A stretch of DNA of 64,000 nt, from contig NC_088309.1 in the NCBI RefSeq assembly GCF_910592395.1, positions 9,178,501 to 9,242,500 of the forward strand. Reading direction: 5' to 3'. Position 1 is the stretch's first letter. Every line of letters starts with the position of its first letter. The notes beneath the pieces are model-generated. The model had not been told where the DNA came from, did no database searches, and saw nothing but the letters and a program-made list of their open reading frames with translations. The stretch is from Lineus longissimus. Its lineage: Eukaryota; Nemertea; Pilidiophora; Heteronemertea; Lineidae. The translations under genes were made by a program, and so were the position numbers. Shown here piece after piece: positions 47,101-60,268 of this stretch.

Positions 47101-50100
47101 CGCGAACATGAAAGCTTTGACACCAAAACGCGAATTCATCGCCTATAGATGTCTGGCGCAGCTGAACGCGATCTCCTGTGACGGCGTTACCATACCAACA
47201 TTTTCAAGACAAGAATATCTTGTTATACACACTATGTTTTAAATTACAGGATTTTTTGTATTATATTTACGTCCCCATTTCATGTTATCAATATTGTAAA
47301 CAACTCCAGCTGCCTACACTGCTTCCCGATAGTTTCGTGCTGCCACTACTATAGTTACATTCTTACAGGTTTCTACCGGGTATCTGGACAATAACAACGT
47401 CGTATACTGTCAATTTCTCTCACGGATATTTAGACGTCCGAGGTTATACATGTACACCAACTGAATATGGTTTTACCGTCGTAAAGTCCATGAATCAGAG
47501 TAGCCTTTATCGTACTAGAAGGGGTGTTTAATTGTGATATTGGCCACGATACAATTTGTGTTATGTGACAATTAACCAATGAAATCAGATACAATCATAT
47601 ATTATTCATCTTGTTTTGGACACACATCCGTGTTTTGGATGACGACGCAGAGCGTCATTCATGCCACAAATGGATGTCTTTCAATTAAAAAGGCTCTTTA
47701 ACTCCATGCGGTAACTAACTGACATGTTACTTTTTCTCCTTTTTACGAAAACAACAACTTTCCTCTGCAAAAATGTATATAAGTCTCGAGTATCTAATAG
47801 AAGCAAAATATGGCTTCTTCTTTTTCATGTCGCAAATGTATTGGCTATTCCAGCGAGTCTGCCCCCGGCTAGCAACTGAACAACAACCCATCACCTCGTC
47901 GTCTGGCTCGCTTGTCTATAATTGTGTTCCTAATGTTTCGACAAGAAGGCTGGAGAACTGGTCAGGACAGGCCACCAAATCAGTACAAAATGATGTCGTA
48001 TCGTCTGCGAGCAAGCGATATTTCTTCTTTGTGCAATCTTCGCGCCACATAAGTAACATTCTATTTCCCCGCCATGAATGTGCAAACAACATTAAACACG
48101 GATTGAAATGTCAGGTCAATCTGAATGATTCTTTCTTGTTGTCAACAACTATGTAACCACACTCTCACAGATCGAACGTATGAGAGGCTAGGGAAATTAT
48201 AACATGTAAGCGGAATAACTCGCGTCAAACATGTTTTACAGTGTATTTCTCTGAAACGAACAACTCCTTCCCCCCACCCGCGAACATCTTGCCTTCCGAT
48301 ACCCACACCTATATGTGAAACCTTCCAAAGATGTCAATACCGGGCGTCAACACTCAATTCTGCAGAAATTACGCAGAGCTTCGCACCATTTGCACGACTT
48401 TGAAATCGAATATGTCTATTTGCAGTCTTACCAAAGAGACTTCTCTCCTAAAAAAAGATGGTGCTATCTACAGAAAGTTTCCATGTTGTATAAACACCAA
48501 AGAAATACTTAGTTGGGCATGTTCTTTCCATTTCACCATAGGTTTGCCAAGAACACCAGTACAATTAATACAAAGTGCATAAGAAATGTACAGCTGGCAA
48601 CTGCATATTCTTAAGATTAAACAAGTTCGTGTTTGCAAGGAAATCCTAATGACTTCCGCTGCTAATGTGCAGTGGATCTTGTGACACCAAGTTAAAAGTG
48701 TTCCATTAGTGTACCAACGGAAGTTTCCAAGTCTTCTTTCAATGGGCTGTATACCAAGTTGTTAGTGATGTGTTGCGAACGAGAAACACATGCACTGCAT
48801 GGGGTAACAAGGTTGCATAAGGTTTGGAGATGAACACTGAGAAAAGGAACAATCTGGAAAAATCTTTCATCTAAAGTCAGAACGTGATTTTGTAAATCGC
48901 GTAAGGGACGAAAGAGAAGAGCAGGTTAATCTGTCCTAAACAAACTGCACTTTGGGTGACATAAGAGTCTCTGTCTCATGATCGCTTTGAAGACCGTCAA
49001 TCGCGATGGCATCTTTGTTTTCCGTCTAATCTATCTACATGGACATTTTTTTCACTCTAATGTATACGTAGACGCAAATACAAGACGTTCTTGATGAACA
49101 ACAACATGCTATGAAGCGTTTTCTCCAAGACCCTTCCCCGCCTAATTGCCAATATCGTTAGAAGACACGTCTCTCTTATCTTTGATGGTATCCACAGCTA
49201 CAGACGCCAATCTGTGATGTTGTTGGTATACGCTGTCGAGAAGATTTATCAGTATGTAGGAAAAGGCGCCTGCGTTGGGTTGCAGGAGTGAGGGAGTGTG
49301 GGCATATTCTTTCAATAAAAAAAGATTGAAAGATTATGATTTTCGGTGTAATAGAAATTCCATGTACCCGTGAAATTTATCGATTCATTAAATTCTGTTT
49401 ACTCATTAACCTTGTAGGTTTCATTGTTCATTTTATTAAACAAGTCTTTTTATTGGAAAGTTTGACACTCCGATTCAGCCCCAGACAGGTTTTTTTGTAA
49501 TCATAAATGCACTTTGTGTGATATTGTCAATCTATAGAATATGTGTCGTTATTTTCGCGCCCACGCTATGCACACGTACATAGTGCTAATCAACGCACCC
49601 AGATGCACAACACCCGATACGCGTCAATCAACTACTGATTTCAACATTCTCACTTTCCCAATTTACGGGTCCAATTATTGACCTCAAAATTCATACTTTC
49701 CAGTTTAACGTCTCCAATTACTGACTTTGAAATTCTTACTTTTCCAGCTTACGTCTCCAACTACTGACTTCAATATTATTAAAATTTAAAGTCACCTCGT
49801 CGACTTCTTCACCTTGAATTTATTTTTTCAAAATTTGTCTTTCAGATGGCATTTTCCACACGGTTGAAATCCTTGATACTGCTGGTACCCATCAGTTCCC
49901 TGCAATGAGGGATCTAAGCATACGATCTGGGCAGGCGTTCGTCATCGTCTATTCGATAAACAGTGAAGAGTCTTTCCACGAAGCTATGAAAATTTGCAAC
50001 CTCATCAGTAAAATGAAAGGTAGGTCAAAGCACACGATATGAACAGAGAACGGACATCCAGAGATGCCAAACGCTCCATCCACCAAAATCCACCTAGTTT

Positions 50101-53100
50101 TTTCTTTTGCATATTAAAGATGGTCCTCCACTCCAGTAAACTTAACACCCGTTCAGCTTTGAATAAGAAAACCCTTTCCGTCGAACGAACAAGGACATCC
50201 TACGGTGATTGCAGTTTTGTGGCATCAGCTGCAAGACTGTGGAATCTTCTTCCTCATGAACTTGCCAACACCATTGACTTTCTGCCTTTCAAAAAATCTC
50301 TAAAAACATTTCTCTTCAAGGAACATTTCGGGCCAGCGCTTTAACAGTCTCATCACTGAGGAGCGCTATACAAATTCGTGACTCTTATCTTATCTTATCT
50401 TATGTCACTGTACTCTCAAATATCGATTAATTGGAAACCTCTATCGCATTCTAAAAAGTTTTTTTGTTTCTTTGTGACAACTGGACGGCAATTTTGCATC
50501 AATTCAACATTACAGAGTCAATAAAGTGCACTAGCAATCTAATGCGAATACATGTATTGACAAATAAGAAAAACGAGTCGATCGATTTCTTCATTCGTTC
50601 TCCATTTCTGGAAAACAGGACATGGGTTTCTTACTTGGCTTTCCATCGCTCGAGGGAACAGTAATTCAGAAAGCGATTTGTTGTCGGCCCTAATCTCATT
50701 TGACCAATATACTGATGGTATCACTCAAGTTGACCGGGGAAAATGATATCATACAAAATCCGCTCCTGGTGGGGTTTCATTATACGTGCCATCCAGACAT
50801 CGCCGTAAGGAAACACGCACCGGGGTTCTTGCTTTCCTTCAATATGAGATTATCTTCTCTTGGCGACAGTCGCCAAAACTATGATTAGGCCAAAGTGCTA
50901 TCGATATGCTTCTGACATTTATTCGCGTTGCCGGAGTAATTTACGCAAACCTCCCATTGAGCCCAATTACTTCTTGCCGACGATTATGGCTATCATCGAC
51001 CAAGCTCTATTTGGATCTCGATATATATAAAATGTGATTATTACGCGTAACAAGCGCCTGGGGGGAAAGACTTAAAGACAGTGGGGAGGATTAAAACAAA
51101 ACGGCAGTCTCGACTCCGATGCGACTTCATGGGAAGACTCGAGGTTTCGCGAAAAACCGTCTCAGAATCACATACATGTAAATGAGACAAACGAATGGCG
51201 GGAAATCATACAAAACACAGGACATGTAATTTTGCCAGTGCTGCCGCATCCTGAGATTCAGGGTTTTTTCACTCCTACATCATAAGGCTGACTCTATTGA
51301 AAACCACAGGTATACGTGGATGGTGCTGCAGGCACGGCGACGTTCATTTGAGAACCATGACAAAAAATAACAACTCCAAGGCTATGCACGTCTCCTGATA
51401 TCACGACAAGACATTATTACCGCTCTGTAATGTAGGAACATGGCTCTTCATTTTCTGCTTTTGTGTCGTCTGCTGAGACCCCCTGGTATTGGGAGAATAG
51501 AATACTGATTAGCTGCCTTGACTTCTCATGTTTCCCAAACAGTCTTCTATTTACAGAAGTCAATATGGCTTAAAAAGATTTTTTGTGATTGCCATCATCG
51601 GGAATCTGTTTTTCATCATAAATGCTTTTGCGACCGACTTCGCAATAATGTGAAAAGGATAAAAGTCACCCATGAGTTTTGAAAAATGAAGGCATAAACA
51701 TTATCTCGACTCTTTCAGCATCTTAGTTGCGGTATAGAGAAATGTTGACCCAAACCATCTCGGTTACGGAAGAATAAGCAACTGCATCTTGGTTACTGTA
51801 CGGAATTGGTGACCAATATCACCTCAGTTACTGTAGTTAATGGTAAGCAACATCATCCTGCAATGGTTGCTGGAAGGGAAGTTGTGACCATTACCACCTT
51901 AGTTACTGTATAGGGTATGATAAGCAACAGCACCTTGGTTACTGTAGGAAGTGGTGACCGATATCACCTTGGTAACTAAAGGGAAATGATAAGCAACAGC
52001 ATCTTAGTTACTGTATGGGAAAGTGGTGACCAAATGGTAAGCACCATCTTTAATGTCGGGAAAGGTAACACTATTAAGCTCCAATCATCGTATGGTAAAG
52101 TCGTTAGTACTTCATACTCTGCACGATCGTCATTTTGTGCAGAATATCCACAGGGAACATTACCATCCGATCATTTGCAACGTAAGCTGCTGCTTTTATT
52201 TTTTAATTCGGCGCAGAACATAATTATGTGTATCAAAGTGACGTGTAATATAAAGTATATACTAGTAACTGTCTTTTGAACTTTGGGTCAGAATAGTCAG
52301 CTACCATTTGCCTCAAATGGAATATTTAAAGGCTCGGCATTTCGGTGTGAAAAAGCCAATCAAGCAAAGTGAATAATTGATAGACCAGTTACCGTCAGGA
52401 AGACTTACTGCTTGTCTGGACGTCGGATAATTCAGAGCGCGTGACAATGTTCCCGTTTCAGTATTCAACAAGTTCCCTTCGGGATGCCGCCAATCTCCCG
52501 ATATAGATGACTTCGTGGACGGCTTACTGACAGAACCCAGACTCAGTCCGAGGCACTTCGCGTAAATGAGACCCGTCCTGATGAAACCATGCTGAGGAAA
52601 TCAGCAGTAATGTTCGCTTCTCTCCGGCTCTCGCACAAGATATATAGACTCCCATGCAGTCAATTTCGTCATCCTGATCGTCCTTCCTCTATGTTTCCTT
52701 TAGGTGAGGAACGAGGCCATGCAGTCCATTGCGTCCGGAGTCTACAGCACAAGAGAGCCGGAGGGGCGAACATTACTCCTAATTTCTTTAGGATGGTCAA
52801 AACCAGACGCATCAAAATCAGCAAAATTGGGGAGGGAAATGGTTTTTAAGATTGCTTTTGTGTATAACAATAGTGAATTCACAGCATCCTTATTCTTTTC
52901 ATTTTAGCTAGTTGTCAATACGAAGACGACATCACTAAATCTGGGGTTAGATTGGCCAAAACGGGAAAAGCTTTCGTGTATCACAAAGGTTATACAAATA
53001 AATTTAGATCGGGGATGAAACCTCCGTCCTTGCACCCGCCCCATCACCAGCAACAATTATTGTGAATAATGAAATATTATGAAAAATAGATAAAAAAAGT

Positions 53101-56100
53101 GTTTTGATGAAGTCTGTTATGTTGTCCCGAACAGTATTATCATGGTCATATTTGCCTCTTCCGCCCAGTTTGATGAATAGCTTCATTCAACATTTAGAGA
53201 TGATATTTTACATCGTGTTTCTTCCTTCTTAAACGAAGCTAATGTCATGAAGACGCACATAAGCTATAGTTAGACTGACTTCTATCAACCTTTGATTTTA
53301 ACGACTGACAGCAAAACCCTCCGTTAATGTCGAATCAAAAGAAGAACTCGATAGAATCAAAATCTTTGATGTGAGGTTTGTCGGCTTCGTTTGGAAGTCG
53401 ATTTCATGCTCGCCCGACAGTAGTTGAATATCAAAGAGAAACCCCAAAAGCTTTACTTTATAGAAAGTGTGTGCGTAGCTTGAAATCTTATATCGAAACG
53501 GCAAGACATTTTTTTTCAAAGTTCTGTCGCGCTTTGTGAGAGGTTGCAATATCTGAGTTAAAACATAAAAATATATGCAAAATACGTCATCCTTTCAGTG
53601 TCCTCTTCATCTTTTGTCTTCTTGGTTTGTTGATTTTTAACTGGAAACTGTGCAGCTAATTTTGATTTTTAGCTTGTAACTTACAAGAACACCCTCACAG
53701 ATATCTCCTATAGTTCAAATAAGTGATCTAGAGTGCCCGGTAACTTGATAGATACAGCCCTGGTCAAAACCGATATCTCACACTGTCTTAACCCTTCCCT
53801 GCCCTGACCGCACATGAGTACTTGATAAATGCCCCACAATTTTATTCCGAAAAACCTTAATTCATGCTGTTTCTTTCAACGAGGAATTCCGTGTTGCGTG
53901 ATCTTTTCTGAAAACCAAACGAGTCTATCATGCAAAGTATCCAGAAGCAATTTCTTTCTTTAGGCGCACAATCCGTCCCCGGGGTTCCGTATTGATGACT
54001 AGCGGATTGAGTGTCCGATGGGCTTAGTTTAATTAGGGTTTGGTGTGTGTGACCGGCTGATAAAATATTGAAGCTGTCACCTTGTTTCTCCAGCGTAAAT
54101 ACGTGTGTCGTGGACGTTTCCGCTAGAGGCTACAGTACTTGAACTGGCGCCACTTTAACACGTTTTGTAAACACCGTGGGAAGATTCGTCAAATATGGCT
54201 GACATGTGCATGCAACGAAATGTCATTTATAGGTGATTTGAGAATTCTGTATCTGTTGAAATATAAGACAACTGGAAGTCCCATCCCAATATCTTTGTAA
54301 GATAAGATGTCCAATTTGCGAGATTGTGGAGTTATTGCGGAATTTCCTGACATGCTTGCACAAATATTATTAGAATAAAAAGGTGACATGCGGACTCTGT
54401 TGCTTTTGATATCTTACAACTTGAAGTCCCTTCCAAACATTTTCTCTTAAAATGATACATCGCTTGGCCCAAAAAAGTGCACTGAAGTTTAAGGAGCAAA
54501 CACTCTTACAGAAATTATTTTTGAGCCGAAGAGCATAGGTCACTATATAGAAAGCCAAGAGTATCGGTGTTATTGTCAAATATTGCTCTGCAATATCATT
54601 AAAAGGTTTCATAAGGACTCTATCCTTTTGAAATATTATAACAGGAAATCCCTTCCCAATTTCCTGAGTAGAGTATTAAGAGGTCGCAGGAAGGGCAGTG
54701 CGAGTCAGGGTATATCTGGGGTCGCGTTCGTTCATAGGTTACCAAGGAGATTTAGATGTATCATACCACAGGTGCCTTGATATCCCCATATATAGTCACC
54801 TCCATTCGTGCAGATAATGCCATACGACACGGCCACGCACTTAATCAAATTAAGGAGTCACACCATCTGCTTTCGAGGATGCCTGATGCAGACGGGGTGC
54901 AACCACCATCACTGCGTCAACTTGAACGCCATAGCGCTTCGGATGGCGGGCTAGCTATAACATCCACAGTTGCACGAGGAATGGCTTGTCACTACCAGAT
55001 CACCAGATCCAGTCAACCCTGGCCCTTTCCCTGGTGCATGTCTGCAGGAACTAAACCTGCAACCGAGCCGTCCAAAATAAGACCATGATCACAAATTAAT
55101 TGAAATAGAAGCTGCTGAGTCTCACTCACTCAGCAACCATCAGTATCACACAATCTCGTTATCTGAAAAGTTCCACCACTGATGCGCCTCCCATTCAAAT
55201 CCGTTGTCTATGGAAACCGGTGAGCCTTCTCGAAAATAGATTCTATCGGTAAATCTTCCCCGGTGATTGACATCGGATAACATCGCCTGAAATAGCTGCT
55301 GACGCTGGCGTGATAGGCTACGCAGTCTCTCACAGATCATTCAGGGGAAAAATTCTGACGTCAATTTATGAGCCAAAGCAGGGACATGGTCTCTTTCCGA
55401 GAAGCAAGAAAGCTTATCAGGTTTTTCTCATTCAACTGCTTTGTGAATATTTGAATCCCGTCACTTTCTCGGGAGATCGTGAGACAACTGATAGGCACGA
55501 TCAGAAAAATGCGATGACGTATAAAATATCGAAGTCGCAGGTTATTTGTGCCTGCAATGGCAACATGGCCAAAGAAAATTAACAAATCTATTGCAAAATG
55601 TAATTCCATAAAAAAAGGAAGAACATGTATCGGAGGAAAACATGAGTATCCTATGTGCATATCAAAAACTCATTGAGAAAATGACATCTAAAAAAAAGGT
55701 CACATAATCTTTTTGGAGGAAATGCAAGCCTCAGTCGCTTTTTCATGTTCAATGAACATGGTTAGTCATAATTGACGATGTTGTCAAGACTGTTTTGCTG
55801 ATCGGAGACAACATTTCCAAGAAATCTTTATTATCTATCGCAGCCCGTTTGATCCGCTTCAACGATACAGGACTGCATGGTAGCTGATGTTGTTTCCAGT
55901 CACCGGGTAATTTCCTCGAGCGAAATTGACTCGAATGTTTTCCCTTCATATCCTTGAGAAAGGAGGAGACTTTAGGACTGGTGTTCAACGCCGGAAAGTC
56001 GGCATGGTTCCCTTGTGATTTGTTTAATTCTGAATAATGCAACGGCAAAGGCAGGACAGAGATCATCTTGTCAAACAAGGCTCCGAGATCGCGAAGTGAG

Positions 56101-57260
56101 GTGGGGATTGAACTTGCTGCATTGGGTAAGATGAACGGAGAGCTTTTGAATAACGATCGGAAGTAGAATTGACAGCTTGGAGAAAGTTAGTGAAAGAGAA
56201 GAAACTACCCCAGCGAATTTCGCACATGACTTATCAACATTACGATATTTGGAGCCAAGAAAATTGGCAGTATGACTGTTTGCCAAACGGAATGAATTGA
56301 GCTAACACCCATCATTTCCATGGTTACTTTCGTGTGCATCACTTGGTGTCAACACGGTACAAGCAATCTCCGTAATGGAAAAAGTGATTGTTTGGCTGAG
56401 AACGAGCCTTGGTAATTGACAGGAGTACAGCTGAAACCTTATCCAATATATAATATTGTAATTATAGTACGTCTGACGTAAAACAAACGTGTTGCTACAT
56501 TGCGCATGTCCTTTCCTCCTCCTCCTCCTCCTCCTCCTCCTCCTCCTCCTCCTCCTTCTTCCTCTTCTTCTTCACGGTTTCTTGTTCTGCTTCGATCTTT
56601 TTTCTTCTTCTTTCGGCTTCGTCTTTGCATGTTCTACTTCACTGTTCTGTCGACTTGATTCGAAAAAGTCACAAAAAGCCTTTATTCGACACTGACATGG
56701 CCACTAACGGTTAGCCTTAGGTTTGTCGTTTTGCTTGCCATTTTGCTTCTATTACACGTCAGAGAATAATGCAACAGCAAATGAGCTTATAGAGTGTGAT
56801 TGGAGAACTGCTTAACCCACGAGATATCAGGATAACAAACATAATCAAATTTGTATCACACTCTGACATTCATATTGTTTTCTTTTCTATCGTTGTAGAC
56901 GGAGAAACCGTACCCATGGTGCTTGTTGGAAACAAGGCGGATCTGGTCAACCAGCGAAAGGTTGCCAAAGATTACGCGGGGAAATACGCCAGCGAAGTGC
57001 TCAGTTGTGCTCACGTGGAAACAAGTGCCAAGTTTAACATTAATGTCGGTACGCTCTTCACGGAACTTTTGACCAAGGCTTTAAACATTGTGGAGAAAAA
57101 GGATTCGAGCGAGAAGAGCAAGTTCCGGCGGTCGTTCAAAGGACTGAACAACAGTTTAAAGATTCCGCGGCGGTTCAGTATGAAGAGGCATTCCGCAGAC
57201 GGCGGGACCCGGACGGAGCCCGTACAGAAACCCCCAAGCGGAAAATGCGTCGCTTTGTAG
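41146..57260 (+). CDS. Ras-family small GTPase, three coding exons
   Basis: Exons 41146-41293, 49846-50019 and 56899-57260 sum to 684 nt, 227 residues, with phase 1 at both junctions. It is a membrane-anchored GTP switch. G1 is GAGGVGKTS (12-20), the effector loop is YNPTIEDCYR (34-43), G3 is DTAGTHQF (60-67), G4 is NKAD (119-122) and G5 is ETSAK (148-152). The catalytic Gln of Ras is Thr64, as in Rap proteins, while THQFPAM recalls Di-Ras proteins. A 50-residue basic tail (KFRRSFKGLNN...IPRRFSMKRHS) ends in CVAL, a CAAX box that favours geranylgeranylation. The subfamily is uncertain: the effector region is Ras/Rap-like and the tail is longer than in either. The introns are 8.5 and 6.9 kb. 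Confidence 0.93.
41395..41450. repeat. (GATT)n microsatellite
   Basis: Runs of GATT interrupted by single changes lie about 100 bp after exon 1 of the Ras-like gene. A shorter (GATT)n run lies at 57562-57579, after the gene. Confidence 0.85.
41451..45550. other. Ras-like gene intron 1, first part: nothing recognised
   Basis: No exon, RNA gene or complete element is visible. A 22-base phrase at about 44806-44827 matches the KHDC4 3' UTR (about 37552-37573) with one mismatch, so both may carry a dispersed repeat. Confidence 0.4.
45560..45636. promoter_or_regulatory. X-box-like inverted repeat and two CRE-like sites
   Basis: GTTGCCATGG (45560-45569) and CCATGGCAAC (45589-45598) form a perfect inverted repeat. 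Each contains an RFX-type half site (GTTGCC or GGCAAC). The palindromic CRE TGACGTCA (45618-45625) is followed one helical turn later by TGACGTCG (45629-45636). The cluster sits in the middle of intron 1 and may be an enhancer or internal promoter. Function is inference. Confidence 0.4.
45640..49590. other. Ras-like gene intron 1, later part: nothing certain
   Basis: The frame at 47773-48156 (127 codons) has no recognisable motif. An ATG at 46519 followed by nine codons and a GTAAGC donor looks like a small first exon, but its phase does not match Ras exon 2. Confidence 0.4.
49625..49785. repeat. about 50-bp tandem repeat just upstream of Ras exon 2
   Basis: Phrases of the form 'ccaactactgacttcaatat...cttactttccagtttacgtct' recur about 3.5 times and end roughly 60 bp before the exon 2 acceptor. 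Confidence 0.7.
50060..50405 (+). mobile_element. 3' end of a CR1/L2-like non-LTR retrotransposon
   Basis: The plus frame reads RTRTSYGDCSFVASAARLWN then LLPHELANTIDFLPFKKSLK and TFLF, the highly typical C-terminal tail of CR1/L2/Jockey-type reverse transcriptase proteins. It is followed by a short 3' UTR and a terminal (TCTTA)n microsatellite at about 50385-50404, which is how such elements end. It starts only about 40 bp after the exon 2 donor of the Ras-like gene. The copy is 5'-truncated and carries no reverse transcriptase core. Confidence 0.8.
50410..51710. other. Ras-like gene intron 2, first part: nothing recognised
   Basis: No exon-like segment, RNA gene or repeat of note is visible. 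Confidence 0.4.
51720..52050. repeat. degenerate tandem repeat, unit about 37 or 75 bp
   Basis: Two alternating phrases, 'gataagcaacagcatcttgg' with 'ttactgta' and 'gtggtgaccaatatcacctt' with 'ggttactgta', repeat about four times as pairs in intron 2 of the Ras-like gene. Confidence 0.8.
52055..56500. other. Ras-like gene intron 2, remainder: nothing further recognised
   Basis: Apart from the repeats listed separately, only short frames without motifs occur. The frames at 54756-55088 and 55749-56078 are open but resemble nothing I know. Confidence 0.4.
54235..54675. repeat. three dispersed copies of a 70-bp phrase
   Basis: 'cttttgaaatattacaac' plus 'ggaagtcccttcccaat' recurs at about 54245-54290, 54398-54440 and 54615-54665 with 20-30 percent divergence. 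Spacing is about 150 and 220 bp. Confidence 0.55.
56514..56560. repeat. (TCC)n polypyrimidine microsatellite
   Basis: An unbroken run of about 13 TCC triplets sits in a longer pyrimidine tract reaching about 56575, roughly 340 bp before the last exon of the Ras-like gene. Such mirror-symmetric tracts can form triplex DNA. The poly-Gly and poly-Leu frames here are artefacts. Confidence 0.95.
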
Positions 57261-57832
57261 ATTTTGTGCCGTGATAGTGAAAAACTCTTCGGACTGGCTA
57301 GTGTTGTCGAACTGGTCCAGTTTTGTAGTTACGACAAATATTGTGATATGCTTTTGTATGCATTCTTCAGTCGATGCATTGTACAAATGTACATAGTATA
57401 TATAGGGGGCTACATGGATTTGGTTGACCCTAAGCGAGAGGAACGGAACCTTGGCGGCATTGATTATCAATTATCAATTGAATTGAAAGCTATCCATCAC
57501 TTTTTCGCATTCTTCTCTCCGCATGGTCCAAGGCTGGAAAGCAATCATAAACCCCCTCTCTGATTGATTGATTGATTGGTAGTCACGGGAGATGAACGTT
57601 GGAGATTATCGATTGGAGTGACCAGAATGACGAAATGAGATTGTGACAATGGGATTTCCTTCAACCATTTATTGTATGATTTAGGAGGGCTTGTCTTTAG
57701 CCGGATACTTAATGGGGTGGGAATCATGTTCATCTTGTACGAGTCATGCGTACTTTGACCATCCCTTTGGACTGACCAACGCTGTCATTTTATAGGGTTC
57801 ACCACGGACATCTGAAGGGGCAAATAAATTTG

Positions 57833-57838
57833 TGATGG
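57833..57838 (+). terminator. polyadenylation signal of the Ras-like gene
   Basis: AATAAA lies about 570 nt after the stop codon and is the first canonical signal on the plus strand after the gene. The 3' UTR would be about 590 nt. Confidence 0.65.
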
Positions 57839-57860
57839 ACCATTGACTCATGGCGCTCCG

Positions 57861-59900
57861 ATGTGGTCACGAAGGTATGTAAGATACGCTACTTGCCTTA
57901 TGAAAAGAAAATATTATATATTTGTAAATACGCTGGGATGAGGTTTACTGCATGGTCGAGTGATGTAATGAAATGATTTCAGTGACTTAGATATTGTTAG
58001 TTACAGTACAATACGACAAACAACAATTTCGTGCGTGAGACAATTCTTTGGTGTTTATCTTTGGGTTCCCACTGCGTACCGTCGAACCGTCGTCCATAGC
58101 CATAAGACCAGCTTTCCACAGCGATCGAGGTATTTTTATGGTATCGGCGATTTCGTTGGTCTCGTCGACCAGGCCGGTTTTTGAGTTCCTATATTATTAT
58201 GGTAAACTCAAAAATAGGAAAACGCCAATATTATACCCTTAAAAGATTGGCTGGAGAGGAGCGTCGCTCTTACGACGTTTTCGGAAAACCTACTGATGTG
58301 TCTGAGAAGATAGGCTAAGTTAAGTATACTGTGTTTTCTGGTCGTTTGTGGAATGTGGTCGTTTCGTGTGGTGTTTAGTTAATGATTAAGTTGACATTTT
58401 TGAATGGTACATGTTAAAGTAACCGTTATGAGTGTGGTGCCCAGTCATTGACACTGGGTCATTTTTCGGACATGTATTAGTTTATAGCTTGAAGAAACCA
58501 TGAAGGAACAATCATGGACTGAGGTATTGGTTGAAATTCGGTTTGGGGATTTAATTCCGGTACTATGCAGATACCAGTTAGGTACATGTTTTTAACCAGT
58601 CCTTCAAAGATTTATAATATCCAGTCTTACTAATTTGATTCGCTGCAGAGCCCCTGGTTCAGCCAAGGGCAATTTTAAACTAAACTTTAAATTGATCGTT
58701 TTTAGTCAAATGCAATGTATAGTTGCAGAATTGAATTGAAAAACTGGAAGAAAACGTGAACCGATGCGACACCCTCACCTTTGAACAATGTTCCCTTTCA
58801 CCCGAAGATTCACTATCAAATGTACACGTACGTCTATGACAATACTGGAAACGCTTTTAGTTTGGCTAAAAATTGATAAAAACCCTGTTAATCTGCCGGA
58901 ATGTTGTGGATAAATTGTTTATCAGTCTGGTTGTCATGGCCATTGCCTATGGACGAAAGGCTATTGTCATAACGCCTTGGCGGAAATAAAGCCCGGTATA
59001 TGAGTCCCATCCAGGGGTTTAAAGGTAAATCGAGAATGAAAAAAGCACAACTTTAATGGTCTTCCTGTAATATATACATTGATATACAATAATTATAGAT
59101 GGTTTGATATACAATATCATATACAGTGACTACTATCGTAATCCTATTGTAGATTATTGTGTTTAAGTTGCGGATATCTCCATATCATTTTGTCAATGCG
59201 TGTATTTCCATCAACTTTTAATCACCATTGGTGTAGAGTCATGTTCCTTTGGCGGTGTTTTTGCCCGTTTACCATACCCATGCTTTATGGCTTAATCTTT
59301 TTAGAGCGTTACCCGCTGCGTATCCGCCGCTGAGCCAAAACTACCTCTGGCCCCAAGCGATTACTTTATATTGTACATATAAATCAAATAACCCGCCAGA
59401 AGCGGAGACATCATCAAAAGACACAAACCGCACCAGCGCGTAATTATTTGCCGCTGATGGGGCCAAAAGTAGATTTCCATGACACTTGGCCTTGGTGGGA
59501 AACGCACTATGGTGGAATCATGCCTCATGCATGTGTCATCACCGTACAATTCATCAATGATACGGGCAAAGGATACGAAAACTTTGGTTGCAGGCTGACA
59601 GAATACCAGCGTCTAAATTAGGCCTAATAATATGTACTAGTATGTGTAATACGTTAATTTGTAAATTCTAAGGACTTTTAGAGGTAGCTGTTTTCTCCAC
59701 AAAGCTATCATAAATTTCAAAACAGAACTAGTACTGGGCGATTGTAAATACAAATGTACATTCGTTGTATATATTGATTTGTTTCCAGTAAATTTGCTTA
59801 TGAAATTTGTGTTTTGTACACACGTGAAAATATCAATAAAGATAAAATACAGATAACATAAAGTTGTTGTTTTTTGTAAATTATGTTTTGACAACTCTCT
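57861..59900. other. no gene recognised
   Basis: Only short unconvincing frames occur on either strand. No RNA gene or clear repeat is visible. Confidence 0.45.
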
Positions 59901-59913
59901 TTATGTCTCACAG

Positions 59914-60268
59914 ACCTCATGACCTACAGGATCCTGACTTCAAGAGTCTAGTATCTGAAATAAAGAAGTCTCGCCAGAGTAACCAGTCAGGCGGCAAAGA
60001 TCTTCGAACAGCCGATCGTTATTATAACCCCTACGACACAGCTTACAAGACAAACTGCAGGAGACCATCCTCACATATACTAGAGGTTTTCAAAAAACAT
60101 GAACTCCGCCTCTCGATATTTTCGTATATGACGCAAACCGAATCTCAGGACGAGTGGAGACTGACGCATGTTGTTCGGCTGGCGTTAACGCCCAACCGGC
60201 GTTGTGTGTCTATCCATCTTTCACTCGAAAGGAGAAGACTTTTGGATCGACGTACACCGCCAGTATAG
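59914..60268 (+). CDS. possible terminal exon, product not recognised
   Basis: After an acceptor (actctctttatgtctcacag) a 118-codon frame runs to TAG at 60266-60268. It is charged and contains HDLQDPDFKSLVSEIKKSRQ and TADRYYNPYDTAYKTN, which look like real protein sequence. The exon would start in phase 2. I found no upstream exon with matching phase in the window and cannot assign a family. It may be chance. Confidence 0.3.

Noticed and set aside
47773-48156. 127-codon plus frame in Ras intron 1
   Set aside because: No recognisable domain, no splice context, and a Phe-run composition. Likely chance.
56439-56630. Poly-Gly/Glu and poly-Leu frames
   Set aside because: They are translations of the (TCC)n tract.
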